A stretch of 64,000 bases of DNA from Vespa crabro (Eukaryota; Arthropoda; Insecta; Hymenoptera; Vespidae). Location: assembly GCF_910589235.1 (NCBI RefSeq), contig NC_060955.1, forward strand, positions 8,238,194 through 8,302,193. The letters run 5' to 3'. A program made the position numbers and the translations under genes. Below the pieces are notes generated by a model. That model ran no database searches and had not been told where the DNA came from. It saw only the letters and a list, made by a program, of their open reading frames with translations. This document shows positions 13,657 to 26,004 of the stretch, piece by piece (positions within the stretch are counted from its first letter, which is position 1; every line of letters begins with the position of its first letter).

Positions 13657-13701
<45 letters not shown>

Positions 13702-15344
13702 CTATCTATCAAAGAATAAAATTCGCTTACCGATAATACTCTCATCTATTATATACTTACTGATAGAACTATTACATTGAACTATCGAAACGTTGAAAGT
13801 ACATTTAAACATGCCAGTTATATAGGATGACTCGTGTGTAATTTGATTACTTGAAAAGAGTCTTTTATTTTAATTTATCAACCAACCAAGTCCATATTAA
13901 TAATTCATTAAATAAAATAAAAAAATTAAAAAAAAAAGAAACTTTATCTCTTCGATTGCCTATATAAATTTTTAAAATATATCTTGTCATTTATTATATT
14001 GAACAACTAATTAAAAGAAGAATTCACTAGTAAAGTTAATTTGAATATCAAATTATGTGAGACCATATTGAACTTGTTAAACCTGACAACGAAGAACGTA
14101 ATCGAGAAAAGGGGAAGTTCTATCTGTTAGATTTAAATGTCGATTTCGTAGACAGCTCGCGTAAAAGGTGTGTCAATGTGTTCGAGGAAAGTAGAAAGAT
14201 CTAAAAGAGGTAAAAAGAAAGAGAAAAAGAAACAGAGAGAGAGAGAGAGAAAGAGGCACGCGTCTGGATCAGCGACGTACATCGTAAGCATGTCGTCGTC
14301 GATAGGATAAGACAGGACAGGACTTGGGATAGAACAAGACAGGACAGTCAAGGTGTACTCACTTTCTCGTCTACGCGTCCGCGTAGACGCGACAATGCGG
14401 CTAGCTGCACGCACATCGTCCCAAAGGAGCCTATTATTTTCTTGGGTGCAGCGACTGGCCGTGACATGAATGTCAATGTGTCTGTAATGCGACTTACCTC
14501 GTTCATTCCCTTCTATTCTCTTCCCTTCCTAGCCCTTCTTCTTTTTCTTCTTCCTCTTTTTCCTCTTCCTTCTCCTCCTCTTCTTCTTTTTCTATCTTAC
14601 CTTTCCATATATCCAGTTTGCTTTTAAATGTAGGCGAGCCGGCACCATCAGCATGTACCTCTATTACGTTACGCCGGTGTGTTGTGTTGGCGGCGAGTAC
14701 GGTGAAAGCCGTTCTTTCTCAGTCCTTATTTCTTACGATACGCACGACTCGTGTTACATGCCATTAACTATTAGAACATTTTATGGATTATTGGAAAATC
14801 CAAGGGTTTCGTGCTTCTTCTCTGTGGTTAAAGATTTTCTAAGTATGCGATACTCTTCTTTTACAGTCAGTTTTCCTTGGTACGTAATGTTGTAACATTT
14901 TTCTTTTATTGATAAAATTATTAACGTATAATTAATTTCATCGTTTATACAAATATTTTATAAAGTAAATTATTATACGTTTTACGGCATATATGGATTT
15001 ACGTATATACATGTACGTAATATAATTTTAATTATTTTCATAAAATGTTAAAAGGTAGAAAAAAGAGCAAAAAAAAAAGAAAAAAGAGAAACCAAGAGAA
15101 TATTCTAATATTTATAATTAATTTTAGCTAGAATATATGTATATGTAATTCACGTCGCGTGCGCCTTAAGTTATTTTCTTGGATGTTGCGTAGTTGGGCG
15201 TGGAGCATATTCTTGTGGCTGCTGTTCATGTACATACTATAGTTCAGCGACTCTCCCTTGGTGTCGTCTCGATGTCCGTTATCACGTCGCTTACGTGCGC
15301 GTTTATTACCGTTAATTGCTCTCTGTTCTTCTTCCGTCTCTTTG

Positions 15345-15382
<38 letters not shown>

Positions 15383-17546
15383 GCACACTCACGAGTAAAA
15401 TAGTATGTACAAGCAAAAATTAGGAACGGTCGATCTATTCCAAGCGTCCTTAATTATCAAAGAACTTCGTTGTACTAATCTCAGACTTATTTATTGTTTC
15501 TAGTTTTACGTTTTGTTTATGTTTTTTTACGTATATCGAGAAATTTAAAGTTTCTTGTTCGATAATATCATCAGTATATATATTGTTATGGCTTAGTTGG
15601 TGAATGTTGATAAATAATTTTCTTTTTCACCGTTTTTTTTCTGAGTACTTTATTATCAACGTGTAAAGTATCATCGTCCGAAGTAAATATCGAAGTTAAT
15701 CGAAGACCGTATTACAACGTACTATACATATATGAATTTTTCTTTTCATGGTGCATTTGCCTTATCGGAAAACGATGTGAATTGTTATTTTGCCCGCAGA
15801 AAATGGGAATTTGCGAGCACATTATACGAAGACCACCGTACGAGCTGGCGAAGTGCTCCGATTAACCGCCGTTTTTCAAGACACTAGACGAGCTCCGGTC
15901 TCCAACAGCGGCATATCTGGCGTAATAACTGGCATTCCGGATGGAAAGAGCTCAAGATCGTCGGAGAGAGATCAGTACGCTCAGTGTCTAGATTCTCATG
16001 GGCACGAGCTATTTGCTCCGCTTTCGGCGAGAGGCGAGTTTTATGCCACTTGTCAAAGTGGAACCCTTGATACTGGAAGCGACGCGGTCCTTTACAGAGT
16101 TCATCAGCTCGCTAGGAGAGACCTACCACTTAGAGTAAACTTTTTTCGTAGATTTCCTATGCTAATAAGACAGAAATATATTTCAAATTAATATAATACA
16201 AGTTCATAGACATTAAGATTTGTTCGACGTAATTCGTGTAATGTAGAAAGAAAAAAATATTAACAAAATTATTAAATGTCGTGATCGAACAAGGGATCCT
16301 TTTTTCTATTCAATTTAAAATTTTAGTTGATAAAAGTATGTACAATTAATACAATGTTAATACCATTTTGTTCTGTTTCATAGGTACGTCTAGTCGCAGG
16401 GCCTTTACCAATACCATTACCACGAGATTATAGTGGATTGATGCAATTGGAAGGTGCGACAAGAGGACCAATAGTATTGGGCTGTGCAGTACCACTGATG
16501 CCTGAGAGACCTTTGCCAAATTCTACGGTACCGGAATTATTAGAACTCGTAGCTACCGGTCCAACTGCGCCAAGAGTGAAAAGAGCACGATTAGGATGTC
16601 CTTCCGAAGCAAGGCTATTGGCGTCTCCGAAAATGCAACGATTATTATCGGCATGCAGGTAATTTTTAAGACATATATAAATATTACTATATTTCATTTG
16701 ACGTTTTACATAAGGATGTGATCATCATCATGCGATAATTCTAATGAAATTATTTCCGAGAAATCGCACATTTTTTATCCTGATTACAGAAGAGCATTGG
16801 ATCAGAGAGCAACAGAGCCTCGAGTGGCACCACCAAAACCTTGCATCAATGGTGGCCAATTGAAGGAACTTCATTTGAAGGAAATCAAATCTAAACCTGA
16901 ACCTAAACCGATACTTCAGAGTCTTAAAGAAAGTTTAGAACATATAAAGAGAAGCACGATACGAGATCGTAGCAACGGGAGAAACCTTAGTACCGGTAAC
17001 AATCACAGCTTTCTCGACAAAATCTCGAGGATAGCCCAAGGTGGTAGAAGCCGGAATCCAGCGAAAAAATCAGCGTCCTTCACCTTTGCCGTTAGACCGG
17101 AAATTGGTATGAGATCACCGGAGAGATACGCGAGTCTCGAGTCGGAAACAAATCTTATGCATGCATCACCGTCTTCGAGGCATCAGGTTCAAAGATCGAT
17201 CTCAACGAGTGTGCTAGAGATTCAGTCCCAGGCTGAGGCCGATCCTCCTTATTCCAAGGTCAGAGATAGTCTAACACCATTGCCACCAACACCACCACCA
17301 AGAACGGAAGATATCTACGCTGAGATTTGTGAACTACCGAACAGAAAAATACTTCGTGATTCTCCGGAAGAGAAACCACCGCCTCCTCCACCAAGTAAAA
17401 ATCAGCAGTGTAGTGGTGGTGGTGGTGGTACCAGGGAGAAAGACAGAGGTTACGTCAAGTTGGCTTTAACACGATCGGAAGTATCTGACGTTTCAACGAG
17501 TACGACTACTGGAGACGAAGAGGGAATTTATAACACTGTTTGTTGA
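13389..17546 (+). CDS. CABIT-domain adaptor-like protein, 3' part (4 exons)
   Basis: Exons are 13389-13532, 15800-16134, 16384-16658 and 16790-17546. All introns are GT-AG (2267, 249 and 131 bp) and the phases agree across every junction (1, 0, 2), giving one open frame of 502 complete codons to the TGA at 17544. The first about 250 residues resemble the second half of a CABIT domain as known from Themis and GAREM: a Trp-led strand, a Pro-Ala-Phe-Leu...Ala-Tyr segment, a Cys-containing strand followed by LFAPLSARGEFYA, then LPLRVRLVAGPLPIPLPRDY. The rest is basic, Ser-rich and Pro-rich, with a PTPPPR SH3-type motif and tyrosines in YAEI and IYNTV contexts. CABIT proteins act as cytoplasmic signalling adaptors; Drosophila Serrano is the likely insect counterpart, but I cannot prove orthology. 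The protein is incomplete: the exon at 13389 begins in phase 1, so at least one upstream exon is missing. No signal peptide or membrane segment is visible. Confidence 0.8.
13533..15799 (+). other. Intron of the CABIT gene
   Basis: A 2267-bp GT-AG intron. It contains CT tracts at 13659-13690 and 15350-15377, a perfect CpG-rich palindrome at 14368-14389, and pyrimidine runs at 14510-14600. Confidence 0.7.
14368..14389. repeat. Perfect 22-bp CpG palindrome
   Basis: Arms of 10 bases (CGTCTACGCG and its complement) separated by TC, in the first CABIT intron. It could be a dimeric factor site or fold as a hairpin. Confidence 0.7.
15800..16134 (+). CDS. CABIT gene, second recognised exon (CABIT core)
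   Basis: The acceptor is the CCCGCAG before 15800 and the donor is GTAAAC at 16135. After two bases of a split Glu codon there are 111 codons. They include RAGEVLRLTAVFQDT, a Ser/Gly-rich loop, the Cys-containing strand QYAQCLDSHGHELFAPLSA, GEFYATC, and a closing RRDLPLR. The run of polar-bounded beta strands with Cys is what a CABIT core looks like. The apparent start at 15790 lies inside the acceptor and is not real. Confidence 0.88.
16384..16658 (+). CDS. CABIT gene, third recognised exon (end of CABIT)
   Basis: This exon lies between the acceptor TTTCATAG and the donor GTAATT at 16659 and starts in phase 0. It encodes VRLVAGPLPIPLPRDYSG, continuing LPLR from the previous exon. It then gives a hydrophobic strand with GCAVPLMPERPLP and a basic stretch VKRARLGCPSEAR. 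The Pro-rich link before the last strands parallels the same region in GAREM. It ends with two bases of an Arg codon that the next exon completes. Confidence 0.88.
16790..17546 (+). CDS. CABIT gene, last exon (Pro-rich tail and stop)
   Basis: The acceptor is GATTACAG, and one base completes the split Arg codon. It encodes 251 residues and a TGA. It opens with a charged, Lys/Glu-rich segment that may be helical. A Ser/Arg-rich region follows (SPERYASLESE), then LPPTPPPR (a PxxPxR class II SH3 ligand pattern), EDIYAEICELP, a run of six prolines, a run of five glycines, YVKLAL, and the C-terminus EEGIYNTVC. Tyr in the YAEI context resembles an SH2 ligand. This combination is typical of a scaffold or adaptor tail and supports the signalling role, by inference only. 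Confidence 0.9.
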
Positions 17547-17668
17547 GAATACTCACGTTACAACATTTCCTTCTTCTTTTTCTTCTCCTTCTTATTCAAA
17601 GAAGAATGTGCAGAAGAGCAAGCTCGTCAAAGATTAACCATAACGTTGAAAAGAGAAGAAAACTTAGA

Positions 17669-17670
17669 AG

Positions 17671-17709
<39 letters not shown>
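17669..17709. repeat. (GA)n in the CABIT 3' flank
   Basis: About 20 GA units, probably in the 3' UTR. Confidence 0.9.
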
Positions 17710-17713
<4 letters not shown>

Positions 17714-17724
17714 GAACAAAAAAA

Positions 17725-17730
17725 AATAAA
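17725..17730 (+). promoter_or_regulatory. Possible poly(A) signal of the CABIT gene
   Basis: AATAAA about 180 bp after the TGA, right after a GA microsatellite. It sits in an A-rich run, so it may be accidental. Confidence 0.25.
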
Positions 17731-18599
17731 AAAAGAAAGAAAGAATTAATTGTGAGATTGAATCTTCAATGAGAAGGCTGTTCGAACGTGGACATCCTCG
17801 ATGAGAGGACCGAACAGGAAAGATTTGCAAGGCCATTGACCGAAGAAAATCATCCAGTAATTACAGACTCGCGGACGAGCAACGGATATAGCGGTTTTCT
17901 CCGAAGATGGCTTTCGCAATCTGGCTTCCGGTATTACGGCGATACTGTCGTCGAAACTACCTCAGACTCGAGTTCAATGAAAATAACATAGTTGCGTGTG
18001 TTTATGGGAATTCCTTGTCCTATACGAAATGTAATCCAATGAATTCTTGGGAAACAGTTGAAAAAAAAAAGTATAAGGAAAAAACGAAAGTAATTGATAC
18101 GATCTTCGAAATACCTGTTGGCATTAATTTTTTCTTTTTTATTTATCTTTATTTTCGATTAATTAAAGACGATCTTTTTTAAAAGGACGAACGTTCATCG
18201 AAGTTCATTGGGGAGAGAGATCTTCAGCACAAAAAAAAAAGAAAAAATATTAAATGAAAACAGGAAAGAAAGAAATCGAATCGAAGAAGATCGAGCAAGG
18301 GTGACAATTAATCTATTAACTCGTCATGCTCGATGAACGTTCGCTTCCTCTCTTCTTCTAGTTCGTGCTACTCGATTGAAAGTACTTACTTACGAAGCGA
18401 AGTATCGCGTGACGGCTCGCGATTGGCTTGCTCCTTCAAACGTATACCTTTACGAAGGAAGGCCCATCTTGGTTGTTCGGTCTTCATCTAGAATCACAAT
18501 TTGAAGCGCTTCGAGGAAACTGCCAACCCTCGTATGATGAAGCGTTAGAACGGAGATGGTGGAAAAAAAGTGAGAAATGAAAAAATATACCGGGTGAAT

Positions 18600-18742
18600 A
18601 AGAAGACGAAGAAGAAGATGAAGAAGAAGAAGGAGAAGAAGAAGAAGAGAAGAGAACAGAGAAAGAAAGAGAGAAAGAGAAAGAGAAAGAGGAACGGAGG
18701 TCGAAGGAAAGGTGGGGAGAGGAAAAAGCCCGCCGGGAAGAT

Positions 18743-18811
<69 letters not shown>
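18600..18811. repeat. Purine block: (AAG)n then (GA)n
   Basis: AAG-rich at 18600-18652, mixed GAAA, then 66 bp of pure GA at 18746-18811. Confidence 0.92.
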
Positions 18812-18813
<2 letters not shown>

Positions 18814-19269
18814 CATGCATCGAAAAGCTCAGAAGAAATGTGTAATCTTCTCTAATTCGATGTTCCTCTCTCCTACGTACGCGCATACGCGAATGCTGTA
18901 ATATTACTGTAATATTTGTATGTTTTGTGTATATTCCGAGCATAGAGGATATATCGAAGAAAAAAATAATAACGATTTTTATCACAATCATCTATCCGAT
19001 CCTTCTTTCCTTCCTTTCTTTTTTTCATTTTTTCTTTTTTTTTTTTTCTTCTAATCACATTCCACTTTCTCTTTTTACTATGTTTCAACTGATCTTAATG
19101 ATGTACAATACAATGACTTAAGAAACCCTTAATTAGATTGCATCGCGACAATAAGATGAGATCGTTTCTCATGATGGGAATAACTCACGACAGACGTTGT
19201 AAGTATCATAGTTCTTTTGAAATATAATTAGAGTATGTACAAAAGAATGATAGAGAAATAGAAATAGAT

Positions 19270-19270
19270 G

Positions 19271-19353
<83 letters not shown>
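19270..19353. repeat. Compound (GATA)n (GA)n
   Basis: About ten GATA units run directly into about 21 GA units. Confidence 0.95.
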
Positions 19354-19360
<7 letters not shown>

Positions 19361-19641
19361 GAAGAAAATGTAAATATCAAGGCGAAAGTCTTAAAATGAT
19401 ACACAAAATCGGCAAAAGATCGATCTACGTTGTATCGATCTGAGGCAACGACGCTATTGAGGCACGATAATCTTGGTCCACGGGTGCATATTTCAAGATC
19501 GGCATGCGTGAACGATTTCATGGCCGTCGGGTTGCCTTGCGGTCGTGTAACTCACGTTTATAACGTTAATGCGACGGGCACAGAGTGTAGACTATCGTAT
19601 TTCGCAGCCCTGGTCCACCGATCGACGAGGCATGTTTTAAT

Positions 19642-19661
19642 ATGCAAATTAAAATGCAAAT
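19642..19661. promoter_or_regulatory. Two octamer (POU) sites in tandem
   Basis: ATGCAAAT at 19642-19649 and again at 19654-19661, 12 bases start to start, with a TAAT-like core between them. The site ends a complex, non-repetitive island at 19430-19670 lying between two microsatellite blocks. Binding by an Oct-type POU protein is an inference. Confidence 0.35.
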
Positions 19662-19680
19662 ATCCCAGTGCCCTCCCTTC

Positions 19681-19687
19681 TCTCTCA

Positions 19688-19721
<34 letters not shown>

Positions 19722-19756
19722 TTCTCTTATTCTATCTTCCTTCTTTATCTTATTTC

Positions 19757-19818
<62 letters not shown>

Positions 19819-19820
19819 TC
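19681..19820. repeat. (CT)n in two blocks
   Basis: 19685-19718 and 19763-19812, separated by T-rich pyrimidine sequence. Confidence 0.93.
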
Positions 19821-20296
19821 TCAATTCCTCGTTGATTTCTTATTTGAAAAAGAATCTCTTTTCTTCGCGATCACGAAATTCAGATCTCCCCGTTTTGTTG
19901 TTTCCCTTTGATTTAAAAATGTTTATAATCTGTTTAATCTTGATTCAAAATATGAATTTTTATGAAATTATATATATATATTTGTTTCTGAAATTGTTCA
20001 TAAAAACTTCGAATTTTTCATATTTTTTTTCTTTTTTCTCCTGAAGATTTAATCTCACTCGTTTTTTATAAGAGAGAAAAACATTTATGAAAGGGAAGGT
20101 TTTTACGACGGACAAATTCGAAACGTTTAAATTATGACTTGCAAAAATGAAGTATTGAAGTGAAGCGTTCACGTTTTATTCATGAATATCTCGAAGAAAT
20201 AGATCGTTGAATGTTCACGAGTCTATCGTTTGATATCTAGAAGTTACATATTGTTGCTTTCTCCTATATCTGTCTGGCTTTATGTACACTCTCCGA

Positions 20297-20298
<2 letters not shown>

Positions 20299-20340
<42 letters not shown>
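20299..20340. repeat. (AT)n microsatellite
   Basis: About 21 AT units. Confidence 0.93.
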
Positions 20341-20346
<6 letters not shown>

Positions 20347-20878
20347 AATCAGGATATTTATCACGGGAATATTTATTAGTTATACGCCTATAACGATGTT
20401 ATGTTATATTAAAGAAGCAACATAGTACACTTTCCTACGTATTTAGAAAAGGACAATGGGAACAGGTAATAGATGTTAGACGTGTTGTAAAAGTAGAACG
20501 AATAAAATTAAGACGATACGTTTGATCGATCGTGAGAAAGGTATATAACGCGTTCTACTTGGGAGAAAAATAAATGTAAAATTAATATTAATCTTTGAAT
20601 GAAAGGTCTTTCTATATATGGTCGATACAAAAGATGCAATCTAGTGCTTTTCTAAGTGATTCAATATAGATGTCGTCTTTCAATGCGAACAGGAGACTAC
20701 TAAGGCGTATCAAGTTCTAAAGAATTTTCATTCTGGAAAAACGATGAAAGAAACGGAGTATTTGCGGCACCAAGTTTAAAGGGACCAAACAGACTCGTAT
20801 ATTCTCGTGTATCGAGTACAGGGTAACCGAACACCCCCGCATTCTGATGTCTTCTCGTATCCTTTCCTACGAGACAAG

Positions 20879-20930
20879 ATCGTAGTCGTCGTAGTCGTAG
20901 TTGTCGTTGTAGTTGTCGTCGTCGTTCTTC
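20879..20930. repeat. (GTC/GTA/GTT)n triplet tract
   Basis: Degenerate triplets giving a poly-Val frame. Confidence 0.8.
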
Positions 20931-21880
20931 TTCTTATTCCCTACAACTCGGATAACATCTTCTTCCCTGACAAGCTTTTTGTCCTGATCTACGAGACGGT
21001 TGACTGGTATGGTACCGGTGGTACTGCTAGTAATGTCGGAGGTACTCGAGCGTTGCACACGACGAACGACGACCGAGTGTCAAGTACACAAGTTGTCTTT
21101 CATTTAGAGTCCCTTATTTTTCGTATTTCCTTGAAGCATCTGAGTAAAGAGGGAAGCTGACAAGTGTAAATCCGGTGATGGAATACGTGAAGTGAAACTA
21201 ACGAATCTCTTGGAAAATCAAAAGAGAATGGAGCACTTGTTCACGAATAATTACAATAATTATTAAAATAAAATACATTTAATTTAACAATTATAATAAA
21301 AAATTTCGAATATCTAATTTATTATAAGAAACGAATTATTAAAAGATACATATATTCCAGATTAAAATCAAAGATTTTGACGAATGATATAATGTAAGAT
21401 TCTTTACTTTTATATTTTTTATTTCTCTCTACTATCATAGAACAGAGATAACGAAGTAGAAACGCATCCGTGTCAGATATCCTTTGGTTCGAGCATCTTA
21501 ACGAGCGAACTTTCCGCTTCGTACGCTTATGCTTGAGCGGATAGACGATGAAAAGAACGGCAAAGACAGCCCAAGGAAAGGAGGAAAAGTGTTAGTCGAA
21601 TAAAACCGTCGGCTTCGCTTTTATAAAGAGACCTTGTTTATTCAAATTACCCGAGACGTACGTTAATCGCCATGCTTCATAAAGAGTGTATGCGAGTAAA
21701 AGCAAAATGTTGGTTTACCCTTTCGCTCTCCTCTATCCCGTTTGCCCTCCTGTTGGTTAGTTAGGCCAACATAGTTAACAGTGTGGTTCGTTTTTCCAAG
21801 AATAAGAGCACCTATTAACGGACACGAATCTTAATTGGTACTTATTAATAATTTATTAAATGATCGTTTACTTTATCTCT

Positions 21881-21883
<3 letters not shown>

Positions 21884-21916
<33 letters not shown>
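21884..21916. repeat. (CT)n microsatellite
   Basis: About 16 CT units. Confidence 0.92.
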
Positions 21917-21922
<6 letters not shown>

Positions 21923-22871
21923 ATCTTTCTCTATTTCTCTTCGTCTCGCTCTTTGAAGTTTCCTAAAGCAATCTTGATAATATTATAACGCAACTTCTTC
22001 GCTATCGAGAAACACTGTATGTAAGGAATCTGGCGTCCTTCGTTCGGCGAGTTCGATCGGAAAATCGTTACGAAGTGAAGCGATACCGAAAAAGGAAATG
22101 GTGACACCTACGCTGACGCAAAAGACTCACGACCATCATTTATATTACCTTTATGTAAGGGAAATTTAATTTATGAGCTTGACGATTTCAGGACGACGAA
22201 ATCGTCCTCGACTTTAATCTCTTTTTATAACATGGGAGGATAAAAAATTTACGACAATCTTTATCGTCCCGATAACGCCTTCAATTAAAGGGATAATCTT
22301 CATTTCGATACTATTTTCTCATAATAATTTCTGTATTCTATAATAAACAAATGTGAAAAGTTACAAGGTAGGCGTATCTAATATTGGCGAATATAAATGC
22401 GTATACGATCGAATGCAATTGCGAGAAACCCGCTAGGCTTATGCGTGACATAATCTAGTGCTATGTAGTCCGTGAGTCCGAGCTTGCGTAAAGAGAAAGA
22501 GATAGATAGAGAGAAAGAGGGAGAGGAAGATAGAGAGAGATAGACAAACAGATAGACAGAGAAAGAAAAAGAAAGAGAAAGAGAGAGAGAGAGAAAGAAA
22601 GAAAGAGAGAATGGGTGCCGGTAGTCTTGAAGATACGACAGGATCGAAGAAATTCCCGTTAGATGACGAGGAAAGAGGAGGAAGAGGAGGAGAAAGTAAG
22701 AAGAAGAAGAAACAAAAGAGAAGAGAAGAGAAGAAAGGAGAAGAGAGGAGAAGAGAAAAGGTGCACATCTCAAAGGAATAGTATCCTCCTCACGCTGGGC
22801 CAGCACCTATTGCGTAGCTACTTTCCAATACAAGTTCTGGAAAATCGATCGTAGGCTAGATAGTCGGTAAG

Positions 22872-22907
22872 TCGCGCTACTAGTCGCGCTACTAGCTGAG
22901 CTACTAG
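22872..22907. repeat. 12-bp tandem repeat, 3 units
   Basis: Two exact TCGCGCTACTAG units and one CTGAGCTACTAG, in a GC-richer island at 22860-23050. Confidence 0.8.
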
Positions 22908-23502
22908 CCGCTAGAATCGAATGAATCAGCCAGTCGGTCTCTCAAGCGGCCTTGCGCGAACGCTGAACCGGCCTGTTTGAGGTCTCCGCTTGAGGTCTCC
23001 TCGGGATAGTGCAACGCGTTACAGAATCTTCTCTTCGTCGTAATACGAACGTAGTTCGAGTAAAACGATTTCTTTCAAAGAATTCGAAAGCCAATAAATA
23101 AAGCTTTTACCATCGAACTATGTTAATTAAAAATTCTTTAATATGATTTATTCTAATTTTTGTCCTTATTCTAATCCCTTTTTTCAAAGAAATTAAATTA
23201 TTACTCCAAAATGTATCTGTCCACTTTTATTTAAACATTTTAACAGTAATACGTTTTGTTAGCTTTCCCCTCTCTCTTCTAACAACCCAATCACCCCCAT
23301 GCTCCCGTAAACAAATAAAGAAAAATAAAAAAATAAATATAAAGTAAAAACAAATTTGAAGGAAGAAGAAGAAGAAAGAAATCATGATATCAATAACTCA
23401 TTTCGATTTCTCTTGTAATTTGCGATCTGCATGAGTAAACTAACACGAAGAAAAGTCAAGAGAAAGAAAAAGAAAGGAAAAAAAAGGATAAGAGTCTGTA
23501 TA

Positions 23503-23505
<3 letters not shown>

Positions 23506-23551
<46 letters not shown>
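23506..23551. repeat. (AT)n microsatellite
   Basis: About 23 AT units. Confidence 0.93.
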
Positions 23552-23556
<5 letters not shown>

Positions 23557-23751
23557 GTATATATATCGAGAGAGGCAGAAGGTTTTACGCGTCTCGAGAG
23601 TACTCGCGTAATGGTTCGTCGGGGTAACGCAAGAGCACACGGTTGCATTATTGCGATACCGCGATGGGAGAGGCCCCGAAGGGCGAGGCGGAGGGGCCAG
23701 GCAATGGAGGAGGTGGAAAGACGAGGAAAGGAGAGAAGAGAGAAAGAAGAG

Positions 23752-23776
23752 GAGGAGGAGGAGGAGGAGGAGGAGA
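23752..23776. repeat. (GAG)n triplet tract
   Basis: About eight GAG triplets, the source of poly-Glu, poly-Gly and poly-Arg frames. Confidence 0.9.
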
Positions 23777-24136
23777 GCATGTTGGCGTCGCCTGGAATGC
23801 CCGCGGACCACGAACGGTGCCGGTACGACGAGTTTACCTTTTACAGCCTACCTACCGGTCGTTTCACTCTGGCTGCACCTTCGACATGTCCGCGTTATCC
23901 TTCGCTCCTTTATCTAGCTCTTCTAACCCTCCATGTCCTATCCAAGTAACGTTGTTTGTCCCGCTAACGAAACGATAAACGGATGGAACTTGCTTTTCAT
24001 TTCATTTATTTTCTTATTTAATCTTCGATAGCAAGACACGAAACATAAAACGACAATGATCAGATTCATTTGGAATTGATTGAATAGATTTAACGAAATC
24101 GTTAAAAGTAATAAATATTGTATTTTCTATTTACAC

Positions 24137-24140
<4 letters not shown>

Positions 24141-24182
<42 letters not shown>
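24141..24182. repeat. (AT)n microsatellite
   Basis: About 21 AT units. Confidence 0.93.
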
Positions 24183-24185
<3 letters not shown>

Positions 24186-25311
24186 TTCTAAGATACACCA
24201 AGAGATGATATGTAACCAATGAAAAGGAATCGATTGAAATTATTGATTAAAATCTCAAACGCGAATCTAACGTAGTGATACAGTGGTAAAATTGAATCTT
24301 AAAGAAGAAAAATATTTCGAGTGGACGAGTGTAAAAGTGGTATTACTAAAGAGAACTAGCGCGTCCAGTTGTACGAGCTTTCGAATCGTCGTTTTATACG
24401 AAGGAACTAGCTGAGAAAAAGTTATATATCGAAGCGAGTGAGCGTTAAGATAGAGTTAAGATAAATTAAGAAGTGAAAAGCCGGTATTCAAAGTTAACAC
24501 GATCGAACCATTCGATTTTCTATGCGACATTCCTATTTACATTGGCGTAGGAGAAATAATCTTTTTCTTTTTTCTTTTTTTTTTCTTTCTTCTTTTCCTT
24601 CATCCTCCGTGAAACGATCTATCGATCCTCTTTCGGTCGTAAGGATCATCCTTCGAAGGTGAGTGGGAGGAGTCGTGCTCGTTCGCAAGAAGAGTGGAAT
24701 TAAGCTCGTTGCCTCTTTACGAGATACGTAATCGAATGAATTTGGTACAACGAGATGCAACGTCGTAACCACCGATATCGGCTCTAACCTCAGGAGATGT
24801 CATAATTTCCACGGTTAATGTTTATTCATGATCACGATTAGTCGTTTGCTAAAGCGAACCTACGATCTTCCTTTCTCTCTTTTTCTCTCTAACTATCTAT
24901 CTAGTCCTCTTGTACTCCTCTGCTTGCCTCGTGAATTTTCATGGGCCATTGTTTTCTCGATTCTACGGAATCTATTCGAGGAAGGGAAGAGATCTTCCGT
25001 TGCTTCGAGGCGAAACATTTTATAATAGTTAGACTTTTTTCAGTTCGAACTAGAAAAAGATAAAAAAAGGAAAAAGATAATGAATAAACAAAATAATTAA
25101 ACTAGTTATAATAGTTACACTTTTCAGATCGAACAAGAAAAAAGATTTTTAAAAATGAATAAATAAAATGTTGGACTAATTATAACAGTTTGACTTTTTT
25201 CTAGTGGAGCGATAAAAAAAAAAGACAAAATGGATAAATAAAATCGATCGATTAACAAAATTTGAAGAGATAATAAATTAAATGGAAGAAAAATAAAAAT
25301 AAAATAAAAAG

Positions 25312-25314
<3 letters not shown>

Positions 25315-25347
<33 letters not shown>
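25315..25347. repeat. (GA)n microsatellite
   Basis: About 16 GA units. Confidence 0.92.
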
Positions 25348-25351
<4 letters not shown>

Positions 25352-25736
25352 ATGACTAGTGTCGAGAATTTTCTTGAAATATCGTACTTCTTTCAGTGTC
25401 TTCGTATACCGTCATCGGTCAAGAAAGAAGTTGGTAAAAATATCGCTCCTTATAAAGGAGCGAAACCGCGAGCGTACGCGAGGCAATCGTACGAAGAACG
25501 ATTCGGATAGAGGCGACTGTGAATAATGAGAGAAATAAGGGGGTCGAGGTAGAGGCGATCGGGTCGATCGATGGCCACAGCGGCAGCCTCATTCGAGCTA
25601 GAGGGCGGTACTTATTTGCTCTCCCGGTTTATCTTAATGGGATTTCAATATTCTGATTCGATATCTTTTCGTGCTACCAACCGCGCCATTGTTTCGTCGT
25701 ATAACATTGTGAACAAAATTTTTTAAAAAAGAAAAC

Positions 25737-25767
<31 letters not shown>

Positions 25768-26004
25768 AGAGAGAAGGAGGAAAAAGACAAATGGACAAAG
25801 ATGAAGATAATCCTTAAATTGATTAAAAAAAAATATACATATGTTAAGTAGATATATCGAACTTTTGATTTTCATCAAATTTTCATTTCGGTAAATCGAA
25901 CGCAAACACGCTTTCATTTTCTAAGAGGGTCAATGAAAGGGTGAACGGACCTAGCACCACACCGTTGTCGTTGTCGTTGTGACAAACACGATTTGACCCA
26001 TTAG

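Noticed and set aside
16428..16697. 89-codon - strand frame
   Set aside because: Shadow of CABIT exon 3.
22378..22854. Overlapping 63-142-codon frames
   Set aside because: They are Ser/Leu/Phe or Glu/Arg translations of a long GA-rich purine tract.
23431..23949. 172-codon + strand frame and overlapping 111-codon Gly-rich frame
   Set aside because: Built from an AT array and a GAG array; both frames are open at once, which is typical of low complexity.
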